A stretch of 10,253 nt of DNA from Bacilli bacterium. GTDB lineage: Bacteria > Bacillota_I > Bacilli_A > RFN20 > CAG-826. The notes under the pieces are model-generated. The model saw nothing but the letters and a program-made list of their open reading frames with translations, did not search any database and was not told the DNA's origin. This document shows, piece after piece, positions 1-5,613 of the stretch (positions within the stretch are counted from its first letter, which is position 1; every line of letters begins with the position of its first letter). The stretch is taken from the NCBI GenBank assembly GCA_017551465.1, contig JAFZLN010000128.1:1-10253 (forward strand), read 5' to 3'. The position numbers were made by a program, and so were the translations under genes.

Positions 1-366
1 AATTAAAGCATTACCAACTTCATCGCTTGGATAAGAAAGCATTAAGTAAACTTTCTTTACGCCACGCGCAATACCTTTGAGTAAGATAGCAAATCTATTT
101 CTACTTAAAATAGGAAAAATGACCGCTACTTCGTCGCCACCGGTTTTAGCTTTTACATCGGTCGCGATATCATCTACCGAGGCATAATTTCCTTGGCAGC
201 GGGCGACGATACTTTCGGTGATTGCGACAACATCGCGATCATGGAATTTGAATCCTTCATTTTCTGAGGCTTTTAAAACTGATTCGACAACGATTTGTCT
301 TAAGTTGTCACCAGTTTTGAGGACGGGGAGTCTGATACCCCTAGATGTTACACCAACACATCTCAT
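1..366 (-). CDS. CofE-like (F420-0:gamma-glutamyl ligase family) protein, N-terminal part, cut by window edge
   Basis: The reading frame starts at ATG (364-366 complement) and stays open for 122 codons to the window edge, so the C-terminus is missing. An AAGGAGAAA Shine-Dalgarno site lies at about 373-381, just after the upstream gene's stop codon. The translation begins MRCVGVTSRGIRLPVLKTGD. It contains a TESIVARCQGNYASVDDIA stretch (about residues 50-68), FPILSRNRFAILLKGIARG (about 84-102) and LSYPSDEVGN. I recognise this pattern from the family that clostridia and related Bacillota carry under the name coenzyme F420-0:L-glutamate ligase (CofE/FbiB N-domain fold). True CofE adds glutamates to F420 in the cytoplasm, but most Bacillota with this gene are not known to make F420, so the substrate here is unknown. 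It is the second gene of an operon with the FAD enzyme (18-bp gap). The family call is fairly sure; the function is not. Confidence 0.75.
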   Translation of the reverse strand, partial: MRCVGVTSRGIRLPVLKTGDNLRQIVVESVLKASENEGFKFHDRDVVAITESIVARCQGNYASVDDIATDVKAKTGGDEVAVIFPILSRNRFAILLKGIARGVKKVYLMLSYPSDEVGNALI

Positions 367-384
367 AATTTGTTTCTCCTTAAA

Positions 385-1812
385 TTATTTATTTCCCTTT
401 TTCTCTTTCTCGAGAATATTTCTAGCGATATAAACGCCACACGCTCCCGCTTGGGCTAAGCCACGGGTTAAGCCCGCACCATCACCACCAACGTAGAGGT
501 TTTTAATATCTTTGACTTCTAATTTATTATCGATTTCAGGGTGAGCGCTATAGTATTTAGCTTCAATACCATAGAGCAATGTATGTTCGGTAGCGATACC
601 AGGAGTGATATGGTCTAAGACTTGAATCATTTCAATGATGGCCTGCATGGTTTTTTGTGGCATACATAAGGCCAAGTCACCTGGAACAGCTTCTTTTAAT
701 GTTGGTCTCACAAAGCCTTCGTTAATACGTTTAACTGTACTACGTCTACCTTGTTTAATATCACCAAAGCGTTGGACTAAAACAGAACCACACGCTAATT
801 GGTTCGCTAAGGACGAGACTTTTAAGGCATATTCATTTGGTTTCTTAAATGGCTCTTCAAAGTGATGAGTCACTAATAAAGCAAAGTTTGTGTTTTCACT
901 GGATAATTTTGGATCGTTATAGGAATGGCCGTTAACATTGACCACACCTTGATAGTTTTCCATAACAACATGACCACCTGGGTTGGAGCAGAATGTTCTG
1001 ACTGTGCTACCAGTGGAGGCTTTAAAAAGGAATTTGCCTTCATATAAATTCTTATTAATTTCTTCCATGACCATGTTTGGACATTCAACACGGACACCAA
1101 TATCAACTTGGTTTTGTGTCATTTCCACACCAAACTTTTCAAAGAGGTTTGTTAACCATTGGCTACCTTCACGACCAACCGCTAATAAAACATAGTCAGC
1201 GTTGATGACTTCATCTTTATCGGTGATAACGCCTTTAACAACATGGTCTTCGACAATGACGTCTTTGACAGCGGTAGAGAATCTGCAGTCAATCTTCTCT
1301 TTTAAGTCTAAATATATTCTAGTTAAGATTTTTAAGTTTTCTTCAGTGCCTAAGTGTCTGACTTTACTATGTAAAAGTTTTAAGCCGACAGACATGGCTT
1401 TCTTTTCAATTTCCCTGACTTCTTTAGTGTATGGATCAGTGATAACTGGAGTGGCACCGTACTTTAAGTTAATTTGGTCGACATAGTCAATTAAGCCCAT
1501 GAGATCATCACGGTCCATATAGTCTTGTAACCAACCACCAAATTCAGAAGTGATGTTAAATTTGCCATCAGAATAAGCGCCAGCACCACCAAAACCATTA
1601 GTAATGGAGCAAGCTGGGAAGCATTCTTGATAGCCTTTAGTGTTTCTTGGACATTTTGTTAATTTATGTTCTAAAACTGGGCAATGTCTATTTTCGATAG
1701 AAAGGCCTTTGTCGATAAGGAGAACTTTTAATTTAGGATTTTTATTTACTAATTCGTAGGCACAAAAATAGCCACTTGGGCCCGCACCAACTATGACGAC
1801 ATCGTATTTCAT
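385..1812 (-). CDS. FAD-dependent dehydrogenase (COG2509-type NAD(P)/FAD oxidoreductase)
   Basis: This is a 475-residue cytoplasmic flavoprotein. The N-terminus MKYDVVIVGAGPSG is a Rossmann dinucleotide-binding fold (GxGxxG at 9-14), followed by an acidic strand end (LLIDKG, 31-36). A Cys-bearing segment (C44, C54, C64, C68) leads into GFGGAGAYSDGKFN (73-86), which is typical of this family. The C-terminal NLYVGGDGAGLTRGLAQAGA is the FAD-contacting motif that closes such folds. The natural substrate of the family is not established to my knowledge, and the cysteines could be redox-active or structural. An in-frame start 14 codons upstream is possible, but the ATG at 1812 has a well-placed AAAGGAGA site (about 1820-1827) and puts the Rossmann motif at residue 3, so I chose it. 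The gene has its own promoter and is followed after 18 bp by the CofE-like gene, implying co-expression. Confidence 0.9.
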   Translation of the reverse strand: MKYDVVIVGAGPSGYFCAYELVNKNPKLKVLLIDKGLSIENRHCPVLEHKLTKCPRNTKGYQECFPACSITNGFGGAGAYSDGKFNITSEFGGWLQDYMDRDDLMGLIDYVDQINLKYGATPVITDPYTKEVREIEKKAMSVGLKLLHSKVRHLGTEENLKILTRIYLDLKEKIDCRFSTAVKDVIVEDHVVKGVITDKDEVINADYVLLAVGREGSQWLTNLFEKFGVEMTQNQVDIGVRVECPNMVMEEINKNLYEGKFLFKASTGSTVRTFCSNPGGHVVMENYQGVVNVNGHSYNDPKLSSENTNFALLVTHHFEEPFKKPNEYALKVSSLANQLACGSVLVQRFGDIKQGRRSTVKRINEGFVRPTLKEAVPGDLALCMPQKTMQAIIEMIQVLDHITPGIATEHTLLYGIEAKYYSAHPEIDNKLEVKDIKNLYVGGDGAGLTRGLAQAGACGVYIARNILEKEKKGNK

Positions 1813-1860
1813 ACAGGTATCTCCTTTAGTTCTCTTTTCACAAAGAAAAAACACTAATTT

Positions 1861-1889
1861 AGTATACCTTATGCGTGCGCTACTGTTAA
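1861..1889 (-). promoter_or_regulatory. Sigma-A-type promoter for the FAD dehydrogenase operon
   Basis: On the minus strand, a -35 box TTAACA (1884-1889) and a -10 box TATACT (1861-1866) are separated by exactly 17 bp. Transcription should start near 1854, giving a roughly 40-nt leader with the Shine-Dalgarno site. No terminator is visible between the upstream cassette's last stop codon (1923) and this promoter, so readthrough from the toxin-antitoxin-like genes is also possible. Confidence 0.75.
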
Positions 1890-1922
1890 TAGGTTTTTAA
1901 CTTAAGGAAACGAAATTATCAT

Positions 1923-2393
1923 CTAATTGTCTGACTCTCTAAATGTTTTAAAAAATTCATAAGAATCAACAGGTTCTTCTTCCTCTTTTATGAGCTCTTC
2001 CAGAGCGTCAACACAGTATTCAGGAGAAAAAGTGTGGTAGACATCATATAAAGAAAGCATTCTATCAGCCTTCATAACTCTATAGATCTCAGAAGATTTC
2101 TTATTCTTTATAATGCACCACGCCCGATAGATATAACCCATCCATCCGATAACTTTTTTTGGATATTTCTTTGCGGTAGTGTTTAATAAACTTGGATATA
2201 GTTTTTCAAGAATCGTAATTGCGTTATTTGGACTAATGTAATTGAACGGATCATCAATATTATCCAATTCCTTGGCTAATTCGCTCATCATGAATTTGAA
2301 AATGAAAAACGGAGAGCCGCAACTATATCTATCTACCGATAGAGAAAACAGTTCTTCTTGCATTTCACACATTCTCTGTTCGTGTGTATTCAT
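1923..2393 (-). CDS. Putative antitoxin/partner protein with DUF3791-like C-terminal region
   Basis: This is a 156-residue, soluble, acidic-ended protein with no signal peptide. I do not recognise the whole protein. The region from about residue 82 to 138 resembles the small DUF3791 proteins that commonly sit beside DUF3990 genes: a hydrophobic helix (IGWMGYIYRAWCII), then EIYRVMKADRMLSLYDVYHT and an acidic tail helix (VDALEELIKEEEE). The Y-D-x-Y-H core (116-120) is the clearest point of resemblance. The start codon overlaps the upstream gene's stop codon as ATGA. A GAGGAA site lies about 8 nt before the ATG, inside the upstream gene, so translation is probably coupled and the two proteins made in linked amounts. 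By position and partner type I infer an antitoxin or toxin-neutralising role. It could instead be an accessory or substrate-guiding subunit. Confidence 0.6.
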   Translation of the reverse strand: MNTHEQRMCEMQEELFSLSVDRYSCGSPFFIFKFMMSELAKELDNIDDPFNYISPNNAITILEKLYPSLLNTTAKKYPKKVIGWMGYIYRAWCIIKNKKSSEIYRVMKADRMLSLYDVYHTFSPEYCVDALEELIKEEEEPVDSYEFFKTFRESDN

Positions 2394-3247
2394 TTCAGTA
2401 GTTCCTCAATGTAAAGACCATCTCGACGATGCTTTTGAATAATTGTTTGTGCTTCATTTGTGGATTTGAAAGCATTTTCCCTACGGACTTCTTCGATATC
2501 ATTTCTTTCTTTTGCGCACAAATAAAGTCGGTCAACTATTAATAATCGCTTACAGGCCTTATTGCTTTTGATAACATGTTGTTTCCCAAGGTGAGATGCG
2601 CATAATGCCATTGTGGCTTGCTTATCTGTTATATCACCTCTTGCAAATTGATTCATTATTTCGTACATATTGTTATCTGCAATCGGAGCTATCACAATAT
2701 CAGCATCTTCAATTGATTTGATAATTGATTTGATAATTGGATGGTTCTGATGTTCCTCTAATCTTCCACGATAATAGCAAACAGCAAGCATCCATTCTTG
2801 CGAAATATCAAATTCTTTAATATTTAACCCTTCCAAATCAGTTAAAGAAAAAAGATAAACAGATGACTTCTTGTTTCCAAAAATGTACGCTGATGCTTGT
2901 TCGTAACTTTCGCCTAGATAAAATCCTGGGCCCATATCAACATCGTCGCGAGAATGAAGGAGATCAACTTCTCCATCTATTTCTTTTCTTGCTCCATGAA
3001 AATAAATACTATTATGCTTTTCCAACGCATATTTTATTTTGAAATCATTTAGCCTATTGCCAAATTCAACGCTTTGGTACGCATACGAATAAAAGGACTC
3101 TAGAAATAAATCAGAAGGACTTGTTTCTTTGTTGACCAATCTAATAACAGTGCTTCTTGCCACTCCTAACTCGGTAGATAAAGATGAGATGGAACGTTTC
3201 TTGATGGCACATATGGTTTTGATATCAGAGGAAATACTATACTTCAT
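2390..3247 (-). CDS. HTH-DUF3990 fusion, predicted ADP-ribosyltransferase-like toxin
   Basis: This 285-residue protein has an N-terminal helix-turn-helix (about 8-40; the segment SSLSTELGVARSTVIRLVNK looks like a Xre/Cro-type recognition unit). A DUF3990-type domain follows (about 78-240). The domain marks are YFHGARKEI (H84-G85), a GPGFYLGESYEQASAY stretch (107-121), IVIAPIADNN (184-193), then an FARGDIT helix and a LGKQHVIKSNKA strand. DUF3990 is placed with the ADP-ribosyl fold. The H-G and G-F-Y elements correspond in style to the NAD-binding H-Y motif of ARTs, but I cannot identify the third catalytic residue with certainty. Members often neighbour DUF3791 proteins, as here. Having the DNA-binding and catalytic domains in one chain suggests the toxin regulates its own promoter, which carries a palindrome. 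No Shine-Dalgarno site precedes the ATG. Target and toxicity are inferred only. Confidence 0.7.
   Translation of the reverse strand: MKYSISSDIKTICAIKKRSISSLSTELGVARSTVIRLVNKETSPSDLFLESFYSYAYQSVEFGNRLNDFKIKYALEKHNSIYFHGARKEIDGEVDLLHSRDDVDMGPGFYLGESYEQASAYIFGNKKSSVYLFSLTDLEGLNIKEFDISQEWMLAVCYYRGRLEEHQNHPIIKSIIKSIEDADIVIAPIADNNMYEIMNQFARGDITDKQATMALCASHLGKQHVIKSNKACKRLLIVDRLYLCAKERNDIEEVRRENAFKSTNEAQTIIQKHRRDGLYIEELLK
2711..2739. repeat. 12-bp tandem repeat inside the DUF3990 gene
   Basis: The unit AATTGATTTGAT occurs twice head to tail (2711-2722 and 2723-2734), followed by a partial third copy (AATTG, 2735-2739). It encodes the duplicated tetrapeptide IIKS in PIIKSIIKSIED (about residues 170-181). 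Because the unit is a multiple of three, copy-number slippage would change a helix length without breaking the frame. Confidence 0.85.
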
Positions 3248-3253
3248 GTGAAC

Positions 3254-3282
3254 ATTGTAGCATATGCAACAAAGTTAATCAA
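3254..3282 (-). promoter_or_regulatory. Promoter of the HTH-DUF3990 operon, predicted leaderless
   Basis: The -35 box is TTGATT (3277-3282) and the -10 box TACAAT (3254-3259), with a 17-bp spacer ending in TGC, an extended -10. Only six bases (GTTCAC) separate the -10 box from the ATG at 3247, so the predicted transcription start falls on or next to the start codon. The toxin would then be translated from a leaderless mRNA, in keeping with the missing Shine-Dalgarno site. Confidence 0.7.
3255..3272. promoter_or_regulatory. 18-bp palindromic operator overlapping the -10 box
   Basis: The plus strand reads TTGTAGCAT|ATGCAACAA. The two 9-base halves are inverted repeats with a single mismatched pair (A versus T at the fifth position). 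It covers five of six -10 bases and part of the spacer, so a bound dimeric HTH protein would block RNA polymerase. The adjacent HTH-DUF3990 protein is the obvious candidate repressor; this link is inference. Confidence 0.6.
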
Positions 3283-3299
3283 ATATCTTGTTACATACC

Positions 3300-3348
3300 A
3301 AAAAATAGCCATTTTTGTATACCACGGTAAACAGTTTTGGCTATTTTT
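3300..3348 (-). terminator. Long two-tier terminator hairpin after the PH-like membrane gene
   Basis: Outer arms AAAAATAGCCA (3301-3311) and TGGCTATTTTT (3338-3348) are perfect 11-bp complements. Inside them a second imperfect inverted repeat, GTATACC-AC-GGTAAAC (3317-3332), is separated from the outer stem by A/T-rich internal loops. Read on the minus strand the hairpin ends in a run of U, so it can terminate transcription from the gene at 3377-3832. The A/T flanks are symmetrical and could also stop plus-strand transcription. Confidence 0.65.
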
Positions 3349-3376
3349 CTTGTTGACTAGCGAACATTTAAATCGA

Positions 3377-3832
3377 TTACTTTTTGCTTTTGGTCAACAA
3401 ACGTTTGAAATACTCTGAATTCATATAGTGGTCATGGATTTCCGCAATCAATCTATTATTGTCTTTACGGCGAATGACGTTATGGATAGCAACATGTTTT
3501 TTGAAAGGGGTAAGAGAGCGGGCTCCTTCACGGTGTTCACGCGGTTCTTCGATGGCTATGATATTTTCTCTTTTATATGTTTTTGTAAAAAAGAAGTGTC
3601 TGATTTTAAATTCTTCATTATTAAAGCTTATTTTCCAAAGGAGGTAGCCTAGCCATGCGATGAAAAACGCAAGCCATAAAACACCAGTGCCAATCCAAAC
3701 AAGCGTTTTTTCTAAATTGTTTCTATAGTTGATATTAAAGAGGAATAAAAGTATTGCTGGAATTGCTAATACTAAGCAAACGCCATAGATGATATTAGCG
3801 TTTTTATTTTTCTTAATGACATTATCTTTCAT
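3377..3832 (-). CDS. Small membrane protein with two TM helices and a PH-like C-terminal domain
   Basis: This is a 151-residue protein of unknown function. A short basic N-terminus (KKNKN) is followed by TM1 (about 14-34, IIYGVCLVLAIPAILLFLFN) and TM2 (about 44-66, TLVWIGTGVLWLAFFIAWLG). The rest, about 68-148, alternates short beta strands (ISFNNEEFKIRHFFFTKTYK, then ENIIAIEEPRE) and ends in a helix (NSEYFKRLLTKSKK). That layout is like bacterial PH-domain membrane proteins, where the soluble domain faces the cytoplasm. The start ATG has an AGGGTGA site 8 nt upstream. The gene is bounded by its own promoter and by hairpins on both sides, so it is probably monocistronic and unrelated to its neighbours. 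The family call rests on pattern only. Confidence 0.6.
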   Translation of the reverse strand: MKDNVIKKNKNANIIYGVCLVLAIPAILLFLFNINYRNNLEKTLVWIGTGVLWLAFFIAWLGYLLWKISFNNEEFKIRHFFFTKTYKRENIIAIEEPREHREGARSLTPFKKHVAIHNVIRRKDNNRLIAEIHDHYMNSEYFKRLLTKSKK

Positions 3833-3849
3833 AAATAATCACCCTATGA

Positions 3850-3879
3850 ATAATAGCAAATATCATGTGATGTTCTCAA
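3850..3879 (-). promoter_or_regulatory. Promoter of the PH-like membrane gene
   Basis: On the minus strand, TTGAGA (3874-3879) and TATTAT (3850-3855) are 18 bp apart, and the spacer ends in TGC, an extended -10. The predicted start is near 3843, which leaves only a very short leader before the ATG at 3832. The AGGGTGA Shine-Dalgarno site then lies at or near the 5' end of the RNA, and the start could be a few bases off. Confidence 0.55.
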
Positions 3880-3885
3880 TATTTT

Positions 3886-3917
3886 CAAAGAAAAAGACCA
3901 GACTTTACTCTGGTCTT
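3886..3917 (-). terminator. Intrinsic terminator of the uraA-upp-prs operon
   Basis: Perfect 9-bp arms AAGACCAGA (3894-3902) and TCTGGTCTT (3909-3917) enclose a 6-nt loop. On the minus strand they are followed by TTTTTCTTTG. It sits 20 bp past the prs stop codon, marking the operon end. Confidence 0.9.
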
Positions 3918-3936
3918 ATATATCAATTCAATCTAA

Positions 3937-4866
3937 TTAGAAGTTCTCGTCAATATATTTAGAGATGATTGGCGCTAAGGAGACGATAGAAACAACGTCT
4001 TCTTCTTGTGGAATAGAATCACTAATAGCGATATCTAAGATGCCACATCTATATAATTTCGCGAGAGCGTTCTTGGAAAAGATACCATGGCAAGCGCAGA
4101 TGAGGATACCTCTTGCTTCATTTTTGAGAAGTTCTTTACTAGCCGCAATAATTGTGCCACCAGTATCGATGATATCATCAATCATTAAACAGTACTTGTC
4201 CACGACTGATTCGCCTTTGATGTTAGTAATAACGGCCTTATTTGGTTCAGGACGGTATTTATTTAACACCGCGATTGGTAAATCGCCTAAATCCTTAGAT
4301 AAATGTTTAGCTCTTTCGAGGCCACCCTTGTCTGGAGAAACGATGACAACGTCCTCGAGTTTGACCTTTAATGTCTTTAAGCGTTTACGATAGTAATCAG
4401 CGAACACAGAGGAGGAATATAACTCCACTGCTTCCATGTTTTCGAAGAATGGTTGCATTGAACCACTGTGGTAATCAACTGATACAACTCTATTGCAGCC
4501 GGCTTCTCTTAAACAATTAGCCACTAATTTAGCACTAATTGGATCACCAAAATCAATAGTTCTGTCTTGTCTCACATATCCGAAATATGGAATGATCGCG
4601 GTAATGGTTTTAGCTTCACCTCTCTTAAGAGCGTCGATGAAGATTAATAATTCCATTAATTTGTCGTTGACTGGATTACAGGTTGAATGAATAACAATGC
4701 AATCTTTACCTCTTACGTCAACGTTTGGTCTAGCGAAAACCTCATTATCTGCGAATCTTCTACAGATAGCAGGGGATTTCTCCACACCGAGTTCTTCACA
4801 CACCTTGTTTGCTAATTCTTCACAGGTGGTTAAAGAAAATACTAGTACTTGTTCTTTATTTGTCAT
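3937..4866 (-). CDS. prs: Ribose-phosphate pyrophosphokinase (PRPP synthetase)
   Basis: This enzyme makes PRPP from ribose 5-phosphate and ATP in the cytoplasm; PRPP is the co-substrate of the neighbouring Upp and Apt. The 309 residues show the family landmarks: FADNEVFARPNVDVRGKD (38-55), YFGYVRQDR (94-102), a catalytic His in SVDYHSG (H133), VSPDKGGLERAK (177-188), and the flexible-loop Lys and Arg in LNKYRPEPN (K203, R205). The PRPP loop is LMIDDIIDTGGTI (227-239). Some positions are unusual: RTIDFGDPISAKL replaces the common REPI-type segment, and the usual DLHA..Q..GFF reads DYHSGSMQPFF. The protein is therefore a divergent class-I-like Prs, perhaps with altered allostery. The in-frame TTG seven codons upstream was rejected: the ATG at 4866 has a GAGGG site 10 nt before it. 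It is the last gene of the uracil operon, 63 bp after upp. Confidence 0.92.
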   Translation of the reverse strand: MTNKEQVLVFSLTTCEELANKVCEELGVEKSPAICRRFADNEVFARPNVDVRGKDCIVIHSTCNPVNDKLMELLIFIDALKRGEAKTITAIIPYFGYVRQDRTIDFGDPISAKLVANCLREAGCNRVVSVDYHSGSMQPFFENMEAVELYSSSVFADYYRKRLKTLKVKLEDVVIVSPDKGGLERAKHLSKDLGDLPIAVLNKYRPEPNKAVITNIKGESVVDKYCLMIDDIIDTGGTIIAASKELLKNEARGILICACHGIFSKNALAKLYRCGILDIAISDSIPQEEDVVSIVSLAPIISKYIDENF

Positions 4867-4929
4867 GTCTTTCTTTCCCTCTTTCAACTGAAAGGAATGT
4901 AAATTTTATTTGAAGAAGTACACTAGCGA

Positions 4930-5595
4930 TTATTTATCGCTTGTTGTGCCGTTGGTTGTACCAAAGATACGGTCACCACAATCGCCTAAACCTGGGCAGA
5001 TATAGGCATTTTCGTTTAAGCATCTATCTAATGCACCAACGATGAGTGGGATATCTGGATTGGCTTTGCAGAATGCTTCAATACCTTCTGGTGCGGCAAT
5101 GATGCAAATGAAGGAGATCTTCTTTGCGCCATGCTTTTTGAGCATCTTGACTGCGTCAATAGCAGAACCACCTGTTGCGAGCATTGGGTCGATGAGATAA
5201 ACATCTTTTTCGGAAATATCCGCTGGAAGCTTGCAGTAGTATTCTACTGGTTCTTTGGTAACTTCATCACGGTATAAGCCGATGTGACCACATGTACAGC
5301 CTGGAACTAACTCGAGCAAGCCATCTTCCATACCAAGACCCGCACGGAGAATTGGTACGAAACATAAGGATTTACGATTCACTAATGGTTGCATACTCTT
5401 TTCGATTGGAGTTTCAATTTCCACTAGATGTGTTTCGAGATGACGGAGAGCTTCATATCCTTCAAGGATAGAAATTTCTTTAACTAACATTTTGAATTCG
5501 TTAGTCTTTGTGGTCTTGTCTCTTAACTTCGTAATTTTATGTTTAAGAAGTGGATGATCAAGAATGGTCACGTTTGGATAATTTTTGTAAGCCAT
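4930..5595 (-). CDS. upp: Uracil phosphoribosyltransferase
   Basis: This enzyme converts uracil plus PRPP to UMP and pyrophosphate in the cytoplasm; it is the key step of uracil salvage. The protein has 221 residues, slightly longer than the usual about 208 because of a short polar tail (TNGTTSDK). Landmarks in order are VTILDHPLLKHKITKLRDK (9-27), VPILRAGLGM (80-89), the PRPP loop LIDPMLATGGSA (134-145), and the uracil-binding C-terminus GALDRCLNENAYICPGLGD (187-205) running into CGDRIFGT (206-213). The ATG at 5595 follows a GAGGAA site, while an adjacent upstream TTG is a weaker choice. It lies 18 bp downstream of the uracil permease gene, so transport and conversion are made from one mRNA. 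Confidence 0.97.
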   Translation of the reverse strand: MAYKNYPNVTILDHPLLKHKITKLRDKTTKTNEFKMLVKEISILEGYEALRHLETHLVEIETPIEKSMQPLVNRKSLCFVPILRAGLGMEDGLLELVPGCTCGHIGLYRDEVTKEPVEYYCKLPADISEKDVYLIDPMLATGGSAIDAVKMLKKHGAKKISFICIIAAPEGIEAFCKANPDIPLIVGALDRCLNENAYICPGLGDCGDRIFGTTNGTTSDK

Positions 5596-5613
5596 CAATT
5601 AATTCCTCGGTTT

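Noticed and set aside
635..1486. Plus-strand open frames of 60-140 codons across the FAD, Prs and UraA genes
   Set aside because: They lie antisense to clear full-length protein families, lack ribosome sites and show no recognisable protein features.
1813..1854. Fourteen-residue longer FAD dehydrogenase
   Set aside because: The extension is encoded by the leader and Shine-Dalgarno region; the internal ATG places the Rossmann motif at the very N-terminus as usual.
4867..4887. Seven-residue longer Prs starting at TTG
   Set aside because: The extra residues are encoded by the purine-rich ribosome-binding region of the ATG at 4866.
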